From: an uncultured Eubacteriales bacterium
GTDB lineage: Bacteria; Bacillota; Clostridia; TANB77; CAG-508
Assembly (NCBI GenBank): GCA_949288095.1
Contig: CASEIX010000059.1
Coordinates: forward strand, 1-49,409
Length of the DNA: 49,409 nt
Direction: 5' to 3'
Positions 1-8,982 of the stretch are shown piece after piece (the first letter of the stretch is position 1; the number at the start of each line of letters is the position of its first letter). The position numbers were made by a program, and so were the translations under genes. The notes beneath the pieces were generated by a model. The model did not search any database. It saw only the letters and a list, made by a program, of their open reading frames with translations, and was not told the DNA's origin.

Positions 1-4
1 ATAT

Positions 5-673
5 TTATTTATATAATCTTGAAATTTCTTCAGAAGTTAAAATATCTTGAATTTTTAATCTTGTCATTTTACCAGATAATGGAGAATGAATAGCTCCTTT
101 TGGTGTTAAATAAACTAGATAATTATAAGAAGATAGGAATAATTCTACATTTCCATTATCATTTGTATCATATCCATATCCGAATTCAATAAATTGATTA
201 TCTGGATTTAGTGTTAAAAAAGTTACATATGGTCTAAAATAATTATCTTTATCCGCAATTTCATAAGTTACTAAAAAGACTTCACTAAATGAAACACCTT
301 CTAATTCAAAACTTTTAATATATTTAATATCTAATAAATTTAAAAGTCTTGCTTCATCAGATAGATAGGTGTATTCTGCTAAATCTTTGACAGGTTTTAG
401 ATCTTTTGTAGTTAAAAAATAAGGATTTATCGTATTACCAGTTATTGCATCAACATAAGATTTCATATCTAACATTCCCCATAAAGCTAATATATGTTTA
501 TCTATTCTATGCTTAAAATCTCTTTTTAATAAATCGTTCGTATTTAATAATTGTAAATCTTCTAATGAAAATTCTTTATTTTCACTTCTTGCTTGTCTAT
601 ACATTTCAATTACATTAGAACGCCCAATTCTTTTAGAAGCTTTTGTTTTTAATAAAGAACTAAAATCATTCAT
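5..673 (-). CDS. Hypothetical protein, 222 aa
   Basis: I do not recognise this protein. The open frame runs further upstream, but the start at 673 is preferred because a strong AGGAGG-like site lies at 684-690 on this strand with good spacing, and the upstream extension reads as AT-rich non-coding DNA. The protein is soluble-looking, with no signal peptide or membrane segment. It begins MNDFSSLLKTKASKRIG, has a charged helical first third, then alternating strands and helices. It is divergent from miaB and shares the intergenic region 674-807 with it. Function unknown; existence as a gene is well supported by the RBS and length. Confidence 0.8.
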   Translation of the reverse strand: MNDFSSLLKTKASKRIGRSNVIEMYRQARSENKEFSLEDLQLLNTNDLLKRDFKHRIDKHILALWGMLDMKSYVDAITGNTINPYFLTTKDLKPVKDLAEYTYLSDEARLLNLLDIKYIKSFELEGVSFSEVFLVTYEIADKDNYFRPYVTFLTLNPDNQFIEFGYGYDTNDNGNVELFLSSYNYLVYLTPKGAIHSPLSGKMTRLKIQDILTSEEISRLYK

Positions 674-807
674 ATCTAAAAATCCTCCTTTGTATGTCTT
701 TTTATATATTATACCATTAAAAAAGGAATTAAAAAAGATTTTACCGACAAATTTCTTGCAAAAATCGCGAAAATATAATAAAATATGCAGATGATGGAGG
801 TATAAGT

Positions 808-2229
808 GTGGATACAATAAAAGAAGTTAAAAAACAAGAAGAATATATAGAAAAAGTGAAACAATTACATCAAGGAAAAGGATTAAAATATCATATTTTA
901 ACAATGGGTTGTCAACTAAATGAAAATGATTCAGAAAAACTTTGTGGTATGCTAGAAGAGATGGGATATACAAGAACAGATGAATTTCAAGATGCTGATT
1001 TGAATCTATTTAATACCTGTTGTGTAAGAGAAAATGCAGAAGATAAGCTATTTGGAAAATTAGGAGAATTGAAACGTGTAAAAGAAGAAAGAGGAACCAT
1101 TATTGCCATTGGTGGCTGTATGATGCAAGAAAAACATATAACTGATAAAATCAAAGAAAGTTATCCTTTTGTTGATATCATATTTGGAACACATACATTG
1201 TATCGTTTTCCAGAAGATTTATACAAAGCGTTAATCGAAAAGAAAAAACAAGAAGATATTTTAGATATTGATGGAGAAATCTATGAAGGACTACCAATTA
1301 AAAGAGATAGCAATATCAAAGCATCTGTTACCATTATGAATGGTTGTAATAATTTTTGCACTTATTGTATTGTACCTTATGTAAGAGGAAGAGAAAGAAG
1401 TAGAGAACCAAAAGAAATTATCAAAGAAGTACAAGAATTAGCAAAACAAGGATATAAAGAAATTACTTTATTAGGGCAAAATGTCAATTCCTATTTACGA
1501 GTAGAAAAAGAAAAGGGAATGCCATTTGAGGAATATGAAGGGGTTCATTCTTTTGCTACATTACTAAAAGCAATTAATAAAATAGAAGGAATTGAAAGGA
1601 TTCGATTTGTTTCGCCACATCCAAAAGATTTTACAAATGATGTCATTGAAGCAATTGCTAGCTGTGATAAAGTATGTAAATTAATACATTTACCATTACA
1701 ATCTGGAAATACAAAAGTATTAAAAGAAATGAATCGTAAATATACAAAAGAACAATATCTAAATCTAGTAGATAAGATGAAGGCAAAAATACCAAATCTA
1801 ACATTATCAACAGATATTATTGTAGGATTCCCAGGAGAAACAGAAGAAGAATTTGAAGATACATTAGATGTTGTGAGAAGAGTAAAATTCGAACAAGTAT
1901 ACATGTTTATTTATTCAAGAAGAGTAGGAACACCAGGAGATAAAATGGAAAATCAAATTCCAGAGGAAATTAAGCACAAACGTTTTGATAGATTAAAAGC
2001 ATTGGTGGAAAGCCAAATCGAAGAAAACAATCAAAAATATGTAGGAACTGTCCAAAAAGTATTAGTAGAAGGGACAAGTAAGAATAATGAAAAAATGCTA
2101 ACAGGAAGAACAGATAGCAATAAAGTGGTTATCTTTGAAGGAGACAAAAATTTGATTAATCAAATGATAGATTTAAAAATTGTGTCAGAACATATGTGGT
2201 ATTTAAAAGGAATTGTTGTAGAAAAATAA
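808..2229 (+). CDS. miaB: tRNA-2-methylthio-N6-dimethylallyladenosine synthase MiaB
   Basis: Radical-SAM methylthiotransferase that adds the 2-methylthio group to i6A37 of tRNAs reading UNN codons. The N-terminal UPF0004 domain carries the cluster cysteines at C35 (MGCQLNENDSE), C71/C72 and C104 (GGCMMQ). The radical-SAM CxxxCxxC is C180/C184/C187 in NGCNNFCTYC, followed by the family motif VPYVRGRERSRE. A TRAM-like domain fills the last ~65 residues. The length, 473 aa, is normal. The start is GTG, with GGAGG at 796-800. It heads a run with the HTH-like gene and mutS; a miaB-mutS order is common in Firmicutes, where mutL and miaA often follow, but neither is present here. Confidence 0.96.
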   Translation: MDTIKEVKKQEEYIEKVKQLHQGKGLKYHILTMGCQLNENDSEKLCGMLEEMGYTRTDEFQDADLNLFNTCCVRENAEDKLFGKLGELKRVKEERGTIIAIGGCMMQEKHITDKIKESYPFVDIIFGTHTLYRFPEDLYKALIEKKKQEDILDIDGEIYEGLPIKRDSNIKASVTIMNGCNNFCTYCIVPYVRGRERSREPKEIIKEVQELAKQGYKEITLLGQNVNSYLRVEKEKGMPFEEYEGVHSFATLLKAINKIEGIERIRFVSPHPKDFTNDVIEAIASCDKVCKLIHLPLQSGNTKVLKEMNRKYTKEQYLNLVDKMKAKIPNLTLSTDIIVGFPGETEEEFEDTLDVVRRVKFEQVYMFIYSRRVGTPGDKMENQIPEEIKHKRFDRLKALVESQIEENNQKYVGTVQKVLVEGTSKNNEKMLTGRTDSNKVVIFEGDKNLINQMIDLKIVSEHMWYLKGIVVEK

Positions 2230-2253
2230 AAGTTAAATTTAAAGGAAGTTTAT

Positions 2254-3198
2254 ATGGATAAATTAATATTAGAAAAAAGTTTTTTAATAGATTGTAAAAA
2301 TAAAATTATGCAAGGGCAATCCATTCGTTCATTAGCAGAGGAAGTTCATATTGATAGAAAAACATTGAGAAAAAATATTTTAGCTATTTTGTCAGATGAA
2401 GAAAAAGAAGAATTTCAGAAAGTATTAAGTAATAATTTTAGAAAAAATAGAAAAAGTGCAAAAACAATAAAAAAAGAGCAAAGGGAAGAAAACTATAAAG
2501 AAGCAATAGAAAAATTAATACAATTAGGAATAAGGAAAGAAGATATTGAAACCATATTTGAAAATATAAATATTAATCAACATACAACAATGGCAAAAGA
2601 TACATTTGCTATAAAATTAGTAGAAATATTTGATTTTATAGATAAAAGAAATGAAGGAATGAATCCAAGTGATAAGGGCTATATCACAAAACAAGATGTT
2701 ATCCATATGATTTTAAGAGATTCGAGATTTATGACAAATGATGTGGAAAGAAAATTGAAACCCATGTGTGAAATATTTGATAATTGGTCTCCCAATATAT
2801 CCAAAGATCAAGTAAATAGATATATAGTGAAATACCCAAGGATTTTTAAAAATTCTATCAAAAAACTAAAAATGCATTTGATTATTGGGGATAATTTTCT
2901 AGTTAAGGTAGGAAACCGATATATGTCATTATCAGAATATATTCTTACAGAAAATCCATTTCTGATTTCAGAAAATAGCCAAAGATTTTTAGAAGGTGTG
3001 TGTAATTTGAGAGATGCACACATGTCTGGGGTTATTCCTGCTGAAGAATTAGAAAAAAGAATAGAACCTAGTGATTGGGCATGGCAAAAGTATAAGCTAC
3101 CAGAATACACAGATGATGATTCTTTTAGAAGGGAAATAAAAGATATTATTAATGGAATAGATAAGGAAAACGAAAGAAAGAAAGGAGAAGAAATATAA
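2254..3198 (+). CDS. Unknown protein with N-terminal HTH-like segment, between miaB and mutS
   Basis: Not recognised as a named family. Residues ~15-45 (IRSLAEEVHIDRKTLRKNI within them) look like a Mor/Hin-type helix-turn-helix, so DNA binding is plausible. The rest is a long, strongly charged, mostly helical region without membrane segments. An AAAGGAAG site precedes the ATG, and the stop codon directly abuts the mutS ATG (3198/3199), so the two are almost certainly co-transcribed and possibly translationally coupled. Its place between a tRNA-modification gene and a mismatch-repair gene does not by itself define a role. Alternative: a diverged regulator or nucleoid-associated protein. Confidence 0.75.
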   Translation: MDKLILEKSFLIDCKNKIMQGQSIRSLAEEVHIDRKTLRKNILAILSDEEKEEFQKVLSNNFRKNRKSAKTIKKEQREENYKEAIEKLIQLGIRKEDIETIFENININQHTTMAKDTFAIKLVEIFDFIDKRNEGMNPSDKGYITKQDVIHMILRDSRFMTNDVERKLKPMCEIFDNWSPNISKDQVNRYIVKYPRIFKNSIKKLKMHLIIGDNFLVKVGNRYMSLSEYILTENPFLISENSQRFLEGVCNLRDAHMSGVIPAEELEKRIEPSDWAWQKYKLPEYTDDDSFRREIKDIINGIDKENERKKGEEI

Positions 3199-5826
3199 AT
3201 GTCAGAAAATAAAAATAAAGAATTTTCGCCTATGATGCAACGATATCTTGAAACCAAAGAACAATACAAGGATTGTATCTTATTTTATAGATTAGGTGAC
3301 TTTTATGAAATGTTTTTTGATGATGCCATTACTGCAGCAAGAGAACTAGAAATTACCTTAACTGGAAAAGATTGTGGACAAGAAGAAAGAGCACCAATGG
3401 CAGGTGTACCACATCATGCTGCTGAAATGTATATTTCCAGATTAATTGCAAAGGGATATAAAGTTGCCATATGTGAGCAATTAGAGGATCCTAAAAGTGC
3501 AAAAGGAATTGTCAAAAGAGGCGTTATTAGAGTTGTTACACCAGGTACCATTGTAGAGAGTAACATGCTTGAAGAAAGAAAAAATAACTATATCATGTCT
3601 ATTTTTAAATCAGGAATCTATTTTGGTATTAGTGTATGTGATATTTCAACAGGAGAATTTTATGCAGCAGAAATTAAAGATAATCACAATTTCCCACAAT
3701 TGTTAGATGAAATTGCAAGATATTCACCATCAGAATTGGTAATCAATTCTAATTTGGCAGATTGCACAGAAGAAATGAGTAAAATTAGAGAACGTTTTAG
3801 TACATATATTACAAGATTCCAAGACAAATTTTTTGATAGTAAACCAGATATTATCAAATTACGATTTAATCTAGTAGATACCAATCAAAAACCAATTGAA
3901 AATATAGAAGAAAGAAGTTTTGCAGTAGCAAGTATTAATGCTCTAATTGAATACATAGAACAAACACAAATGACTAGCTTAGACCATATCAATAAAATTA
4001 CAGTTTATCAAATATCAAAATATATGTCATTAGATATTAATGCTAGAAGAAATCTAGAAATCACAGAAAAGATGAGAGATAAATCTAAAAAAGGAACCTT
4101 ATTATGGGTATTAGATAAAACATCAACTTCTATGGGAGGAAGACATTTAAGAAGATGGTTAAATGATCCACTAATTGACACATTAGAAATTAATAGAAGA
4201 TTAGAAGCTGTTAAAGAATTAAAGGAAAATGTCATGCTCAGAGGAGATATTATTGATAATTTAAAAAAAGTCTATGATATTGAAAGACTAGCAGGAAAAA
4301 TGGCTTATGGTAATGCCAATGCAAGAGATATGATTACATTAAAAAATTCTTTAGCAAGATTACCAGAGGTTAGGAAAGTATTAGAAAATTGTGAATCTCC
4401 TATGTTAAAAGATATTTATGAAAATTTGGATGAATTACAAGATATCTACGAATTGATTGAAAAATCAATTGTAGAAGATCCACCAATGACCGTAAAAGAT
4501 GGTGGCATTATCAAATTAGGATATAATGAAGAGGTGGATAAACTAAAAACAGCAACAACAGAGGGAAAGAATTGGATTATCCAATTAGAGGCTGAGGAAA
4601 GAGAAAAAACAGGTATTAAAAACTTAAAAGTAGGATTTAATAAAGTATTCGGCTATTTTATTGAGGTTACGAAATCTAATTTAGACCAAGTTCCAGAAAG
4701 ATATGTGAGAAAACAAACCTTAACAAATGCAGAAAGATATATTACAGAGGAATTAAAAAATCTAGAAAATCAAATTTTAGGTGCAGAGGAAAAAGTTGTT
4801 AGCTTAGAATATGATTTATTTACAAAAATAAGAGAAGATATTGCCAAAAATGTTGTCAGATTACAAAAAACGGCGACACTTGTATCTACATTAGATGTGT
4901 TAGCATCATTTGCACAAGTGGCAGAAGATATGAATTATTGTATGCCAAAAGTTGATAATTCTGGAGTTGTTGATATTAAGGGAGGAAGGCATCCTGTCAT
5001 TGAAAAAATGCTAGGTGCAGGAGAGTTTGTAGAAAATGATACATATTTAGATAAAGATGAAAACAGATTATCTATCATAACAGGACCCAATATGGCTGGT
5101 AAATCTACCTATATGAGACAGGTTGCTTTAATTACCTTAATGGCACAAGTGGGAAGTTTTGTACCAGCAGAGGAGGCTAAAATTGGTGTTGTCGATAAAA
5201 TTTTTACAAGAGTAGGTGCATCTGATGATTTAAGTATGGGACAAAGTACCTTTATGGTGGAAATGATGGAGGTAGCCACTATTTTAAAAGAAGCAACGCC
5301 AAACAGTTTAGTGATCTTAGATGAAATTGGAAGAGGAACCTCTACATATGATGGACTATCTATTGCCTGGGCGGTAGCGGAATACATTGCAAACAAAGAA
5401 AAATGTGGAGCAAAAACGTTATTTGCAACACACTATCATGAATTAACAGAGTTAGAAGAGAAAATTGAAGGTGTTAAAAATTATTCGATTGCTGTTAAAG
5501 AAAAAGGAGAAGATATTATCTTTTTAAGGAAGATTGTCAGAGGCGGAACAGATGAAAGTTATGGTATTCATGTAGCGAGATTAGCAGGTGTTCCAAAACT
5601 AGTGACAGAAGAGGCAAATAAGATTTTAAAATCTTTAGAAAGAAAAAATATTTTAACAGGCAAAAAGGAAGAAAAGAAAGATAAAAAACAAGTAGAAGGA
5701 CAATTTGATATGTATAATTTCAAACTAGCGGAAATTGCTCATGAAATTGATAAAATTAATTTAAATGAATTAACACCAATTGATGCATTAAATACATTGG
5801 TAAAAATAAAGGAAAAAATGAAATAG
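3199..5826 (+). CDS. mutS: DNA mismatch repair protein MutS
   Basis: Recognises mispaired and looped DNA and recruits the repair machinery. At 875 aa it is full length for MutS1. The N-terminal mismatch-binding domain carries the Phe-X-Glu motif within LGDFYEMFFDDA (residues ~33-44). The Walker A motif GPNMAGKST starts at residue ~629 and the Walker B/signature region reads LDEIGRGTSTYDG. A C-terminal charged linker and helical tail follow. The gene abuts the upstream HTH-like gene without a gap. No mutL follows; instead there is a hairpin at 5833-5862 and a long non-coding stretch. Confidence 0.98.
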   Translation: MSENKNKEFSPMMQRYLETKEQYKDCILFYRLGDFYEMFFDDAITAARELEITLTGKDCGQEERAPMAGVPHHAAEMYISRLIAKGYKVAICEQLEDPKSAKGIVKRGVIRVVTPGTIVESNMLEERKNNYIMSIFKSGIYFGISVCDISTGEFYAAEIKDNHNFPQLLDEIARYSPSELVINSNLADCTEEMSKIRERFSTYITRFQDKFFDSKPDIIKLRFNLVDTNQKPIENIEERSFAVASINALIEYIEQTQMTSLDHINKITVYQISKYMSLDINARRNLEITEKMRDKSKKGTLLWVLDKTSTSMGGRHLRRWLNDPLIDTLEINRRLEAVKELKENVMLRGDIIDNLKKVYDIERLAGKMAYGNANARDMITLKNSLARLPEVRKVLENCESPMLKDIYENLDELQDIYELIEKSIVEDPPMTVKDGGIIKLGYNEEVDKLKTATTEGKNWIIQLEAEEREKTGIKNLKVGFNKVFGYFIEVTKSNLDQVPERYVRKQTLTNAERYITEELKNLENQILGAEEKVVSLEYDLFTKIREDIAKNVVRLQKTATLVSTLDVLASFAQVAEDMNYCMPKVDNSGVVDIKGGRHPVIEKMLGAGEFVENDTYLDKDENRLSIITGPNMAGKSTYMRQVALITLMAQVGSFVPAEEAKIGVVDKIFTRVGASDDLSMGQSTFMVEMMEVATILKEATPNSLVILDEIGRGTSTYDGLSIAWAVAEYIANKEKCGAKTLFATHYHELTELEEKIEGVKNYSIAVKEKGEDIIFLRKIVRGGTDESYGIHVARLAGVPKLVTEEANKILKSLERKNILTGKKEEKKDKKQVEGQFDMYNFKLAEIAHEIDKINLNELTPIDALNTLVKIKEKMK

Positions 5827-5832
5827 TATGGC

Positions 5833-5862
5833 ATAAACCTATCCAAGTGAGGATAGGTTTAT
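5833..5862 (+). terminator. Hairpin after mutS
   Basis: A perfect 12-bp stem (5833-5844 with 5851-5862) with a 6-nt loop starts seven bases after the mutS stop. There is no clean T run behind it, so it may terminate weakly or protect the mRNA end. Confidence 0.6.
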
Positions 5863-5885
5863 ATGCTACAACTTGCTTTTGTTGA

Positions 5886-6130
5886 TATTTAGGGGAAAAT
5901 ATATATTTAACAACAGAATTAAATGGGGAGGAGTATGCAAATAAGATTGCTGCTCAAAAACGGATAGAAAATCCAGGTTCTACTGTAACAGTAGAACACG
6001 GACAGATTCCCCAGTGGGGGTCTGCTATCCCGACCTCGTCAACATACGGGAAAACGGAGTTAGGATACCGTATTATTGTAGAAAAATAATGCCATTTAGA
6101 GAAAATCACCTCGTGAGAGGTGGTTTTCTC
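5886..6130 (+). ncRNA. Candidate structured non-coding RNA (unassigned class)
   Basis: Most of the 469-base gap between mutS and the next gene. It is visibly richer in G+C than anything nearby and dense in pairings: GGATAG 5962-5967 with CTATCC 6025-6030 closes a junction holding a perfect 9-bp hairpin (5977-5985/5989-5997) and a C/G-run hairpin (6003-6024) that directly abuts the closing stem. ATACGG 6044-6049 pairs with CCGTAT 6068-6073, and a 14-bp stem with a GTGA loop ends the region (6099-6130). One frame is also open from 5886 to a TAA at about 6088 (last residues GYRIIVEK) but has no usable start, so a decayed gene fragment is the alternative. No known riboswitch or RNA signature was recognised. 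Confidence 0.45.
6099..6130. terminator. Strong hairpin with GTGA loop
   Basis: A 14-bp stem (6099-6112 with 6117-6130, one G-U pair) is capped by the GNRA-type loop GTGA. Neither strand shows a T run directly after it, so it could be a terminator with a poor tail or the 3' stem of the candidate RNA. Confidence 0.5.
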
Positions 6131-6231
6131 ATTAAAAAGATTAAAAAAGATAATATAAAAGACAGATTAATTCTTTTATTGTAAAGATTAAGCTGTTTTT
6201 TTGTATGTAATAAAAACATTGATGCAAATGA

Positions 6232-6260
6232 TTGCTATAAAAGTATTTTATTGATATAAT
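6232..6260 (+). promoter_or_regulatory. Sigma-A promoter for the NAD synthase-like gene
   Basis: TTGCTA at 6232-6237, a 17-base spacer and a perfect TATAAT at 6255-6260, 36 bases before the start codon at 6296. Confidence 0.7.
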
Positions 6261-6295
6261 AGTAAAAAAGAAATTAGAAAATAAAGAAGGTTTAT

Positions 6296-7162
6296 ATGGA
6301 TAAAGAAATATTAAAAATAGAGGAATTTATAAAATCATATGTTCTAGAGGATGAACGTGTACTAATTTTAGTATCAGGAGGAATTGATTCAGATGTTGTT
6401 GCAAGATTATGCTATAGAGCATTAGGAAAAGATAGAATAAAACTAGTATTTGTTAAAGAAACAGAAACAGAAGCAAAATTTGTAAAAAATGTTAAAAATT
6501 TGGCAGAAGATTTAGAGGTACCACTTACGATTCTTCCATTTGAAGGAAAAAGTATGGAGTTTATAAAGATATTAGAACAAGCAGAAAATGAACCTATTTT
6601 TAATTCTAAATTAATATTGGATCCAGCAAAAGCAAAATGTTCTATGAGATCAGCAATTATATCCTCTTATCAAGATAAAGGCTTTATCATTGCAGGTTGT
6701 ACTAATCTTACGGAATACGAATTAGGATTTTTTATGACATTTGGAGATAATTTGGCTCATTTTAAACCAATTGAACATTTATATAAAACTGAAGTTATAC
6801 AATTAGCAAAAGAAATCGGAACAAGAAGAGAAGTAATTGAGCAACCAGCTACATCGGGATTCTGGAGAAAACAAGAGGATTTAGAAGATATTGCTTTTTG
6901 GATATTTAATCAAGGTCCAATTATGAAGGCAAGAAAATTTAGTAAAGAAGAAAAAGATGAAATTTTTAAAATAAAAGAAGAATTAAGTTGGGAGAAAATC
7001 GATAATTGTTTGAAACTTTTAAAGATGAAGAAAACAAAAGAAGAAATGTCAGAAGAAATAGGATTAACTATAAAGGTAATTGAAGGGATTATTGAAATTA
7101 CGAAAAAAGCAAAGCAATATAGAAATCGAGAGATTATGGTTTCAATGAGAAATGAAAGATAA
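6296..7162 (+). CDS. NAD synthase-family ATP pyrophosphatase
   Basis: An N-type ATP pyrophosphatase: the P-loop SGGIDSD sits at residues 27-33, and the downstream layout (IIAGCTNLTEYELGFF, then HLYKTEVIQLAKEIG, then the ATSGFW segment) is that of ammonia-dependent NAD synthase NadE, which amidates deamido-NAD. At 288 aa it is close to NadE length. The region after residue ~205 is a helical tail that differs from standard NadE, so a related amidating enzyme with another substrate is possible. It is followed after 12 bases by an FMN oxidoreductase and then dxr, likely one operon. Confidence 0.7.
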   Translation: MDKEILKIEEFIKSYVLEDERVLILVSGGIDSDVVARLCYRALGKDRIKLVFVKETETEAKFVKNVKNLAEDLEVPLTILPFEGKSMEFIKILEQAENEPIFNSKLILDPAKAKCSMRSAIISSYQDKGFIIAGCTNLTEYELGFFMTFGDNLAHFKPIEHLYKTEVIQLAKEIGTRREVIEQPATSGFWRKQEDLEDIAFWIFNQGPIMKARKFSKEEKDEIFKIKEELSWEKIDNCLKLLKMKKTKEEMSEEIGLTIKVIEGIIEITKKAKQYRNREIMVSMRNER

Positions 7163-7174
7163 GGAAGAAAGAAA

Positions 7175-7705
7175 ATGAAGATATTGATTTTAAATGGTTC
7201 ACCACATAAAGATGGAAATACAGCATATATGGTAAATAAGATAAAGGAAAAGATGGATGGAGAAATTGAAGAAATTTATCTGTATGATGAAAATATAAAG
7301 CCTTGTATAGATTGTAAATACTGTTGGAAACATGAAGGATGTAGTATCAAAGATAACATGGAAAAATTATATAAGGACGACTATGATATTCTTATACTAG
7401 CCTCTCCTGTATATATGTATAATGTGACACCACTCATGTTTAATATGGTAACAAGATTAAATTGGATTTGGAGTAATCGATATTTTTTAAAGAAAAAAAT
7501 TGAGTTTAAGAAAAAAAAAGGTATCTTAGTTTTGGCTGGTGGAGGAACAGGAGAACCAAAACATGCATTAGATACTGCAAAATTAGTTTTTAAATTTCTG
7601 AATGTAGATTTTGATATACAAAAAGATTATATCTATTCATTACACACAAATGAAATCCCTGCAAAAGAAGATAAACAAATTGAAGAAATGATAAAAAAAT
7701 TATAG
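7175..7705 (+). CDS. NAD(P)H-dependent FMN oxidoreductase, flavodoxin-like
   Basis: A flavodoxin-fold reductase. The FMN phosphate loop is LNGSPHKDGNTAYMV at residues ~6-20, and ASPVYMYNVTPLMFNMVTRL matches the flavin-ring loop. The motif CIDCKYCWKHEGC (residues ~43-55) is the cysteine cluster seen in iron-sulfur-flavoprotein-like members, though ligand use cannot be judged here. At 176 aa the length is normal. The gene lies 12 bases after the NAD synthase-like gene and 13 bases before dxr. The physiological electron acceptor is unknown. Confidence 0.8.
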   Translation: MKILILNGSPHKDGNTAYMVNKIKEKMDGEIEEIYLYDENIKPCIDCKYCWKHEGCSIKDNMEKLYKDDYDILILASPVYMYNVTPLMFNMVTRLNWIWSNRYFLKKKIEFKKKKGILVLAGGGTGEPKHALDTAKLVFKFLNVDFDIQKDYIYSLHTNEIPAKEDKQIEEMIKKL

Positions 7706-7718
7706 GAGGAATTTATAT

Positions 7719-8855
7719 ATGAAAAAAATATCTATTTTTGGTTCAACAGGTTCTATTGGAACGACAACATTAAGAATTGTGGAGGAAAATCCTGATTTGT
7801 TTCAAGCAATTACATTAGTTGCAGGAAGAAATATTGAAAGATTGATAGAACAAATTCACAAATTTCAACCAAAACATGTGTATATTACAGCAAAAGAAAA
7901 TGCAGATAGGTTAAAAGAGGAATTTCCTGGTTTAGATGTTTACTATGGAGAAGAAGGACTAAGAGAAATTTCTAAATTAGAAGATGCAGATATTGCTGTA
8001 TCAGCTTTAGTTGGAATTTCAGGATTAGAGCCTACTTATAACATGATAAAACATACGAAACAAGTTGCATTAGCTAATAAAGAAGTGTTGGTAACAGGTG
8101 GTTCTTTGATTATGAATTTAGCAAAAGAATGCAAAACAGAGTTACTTACCGTAGATAGTGAACATAGTGCCATTATGCAATGTCTAAGAGGAGAAGAAAC
8201 AAATCCAATTGACAAGATATTATTAACTGCGTCAGGAGGACCATTTTTCGATAAACCAATTACAGATGATATTACACCAGAACAAGCTTTAAATCATCCA
8301 ACATGGAAAATGGGACCAAAAGTCACTATTGATTCATCTACAATGATGAATAAAGGATTTGAAGTTATAGAGGCTAGATGGTTATTTGATGTAGATCCAT
8401 CAAATATTCAAGTGGTTGTACATAGACAAAGTTTAGTACATTCTATGGTACAATTTAAAGACGGAACCATTATGGCCAATATTGGACCAAAAGATATGCA
8501 AATTCCAATAGCTTATGCATTAAATTATCCAACGAGATTAGAAAATAGAATTGAAAAATTAGATTTATTTGAAGTACAAATACTAAAATTTGAAAAGCCA
8601 GACTTAGAAAAGTTTAAATGTTTAAAATTAGCTTTTAGAGCAATAGAAATGGGACATAGTGCACAAGTCGTTTTAAATGCTGCAAATGAGATAGCAGTAA
8701 AGAAATTTTTAGATAAAGAAATTACCTATACAGAGATACCAAGAATGATTGAAAAAGCTTTAGATAATCATAAAGTAACACCATTAACATCTGTTGAAGA
8801 GATTTTAGCATTAGATAAAAAAGTGAGAGATGAACTTATGGAAGAATATAAATGA
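7719..8855 (+). CDS. dxr: 1-deoxy-D-xylulose 5-phosphate reductoisomerase
   Basis: Second enzyme of the non-mevalonate isoprenoid pathway, converting DXP to MEP with NADPH. The NADPH loop is FGSTGSIGTTTL at residues ~7-18. ALANKEVLVTGG and DSEHSAIMQCL carry substrate and metal ligands, and TASGGPF and the mobile loop HPTWKMGPKVTIDSSTM follow in order. At 378 aa it is full length, with an AGGAGG site upstream. In many Firmicutes dxr is followed by rseP and ispG; here the operon ends with a hairpin and glycosidase genes follow. Confidence 0.97.
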   Translation: MKKISIFGSTGSIGTTTLRIVEENPDLFQAITLVAGRNIERLIEQIHKFQPKHVYITAKENADRLKEEFPGLDVYYGEEGLREISKLEDADIAVSALVGISGLEPTYNMIKHTKQVALANKEVLVTGGSLIMNLAKECKTELLTVDSEHSAIMQCLRGEETNPIDKILLTASGGPFFDKPITDDITPEQALNHPTWKMGPKVTIDSSTMMNKGFEVIEARWLFDVDPSNIQVVVHRQSLVHSMVQFKDGTIMANIGPKDMQIPIAYALNYPTRLENRIEKLDLFEVQILKFEKPDLEKFKCLKLAFRAIEMGHSAQVVLNAANEIAVKKFLDKEITYTEIPRMIEKALDNHKVTPLTSVEEILALDKKVRDELMEEYK

Positions 8856-8872
8856 TATATAGAAAAAATGTA

Positions 8873-8897
8873 TAGAGGTCACAAATTGTGGCCTCTA
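8873..8897 (+). terminator. Hairpin after dxr
   Basis: An 11-bp stem (8873-8883/8887-8897, one T-G wobble) lies 17 bases after the dxr stop and is followed by an A/T-rich but not T-pure tail. Confidence 0.55.
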
Positions 8898-8982
8898 AAA
8901 TATTTGTCTAAAGTTCGCCAATAATTTCCATAGGAAAAAGTAAAAAGACATGCTAAGATAGTATTAGAGGTGAAATATATAT

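Noticed and set aside
1545-1904. Long reverse-strand frame inside miaB
   Set aside because: Antisense to a highly conserved coding region, no ribosome binding site, and a composition explained by the miaB codons.
2808-3269. Reverse-strand frame across the HTH-like gene and mutS start
   Set aside because: Spans two well-supported plus-strand genes and lacks a start signal.
5886-6088. A real small gene ending GYRIIVEK
   Set aside because: No ATG, GTG or TTG with an RBS in frame after the stop at 5883; the dense hairpins fit RNA or a remnant better, so it is kept only as an alternative.
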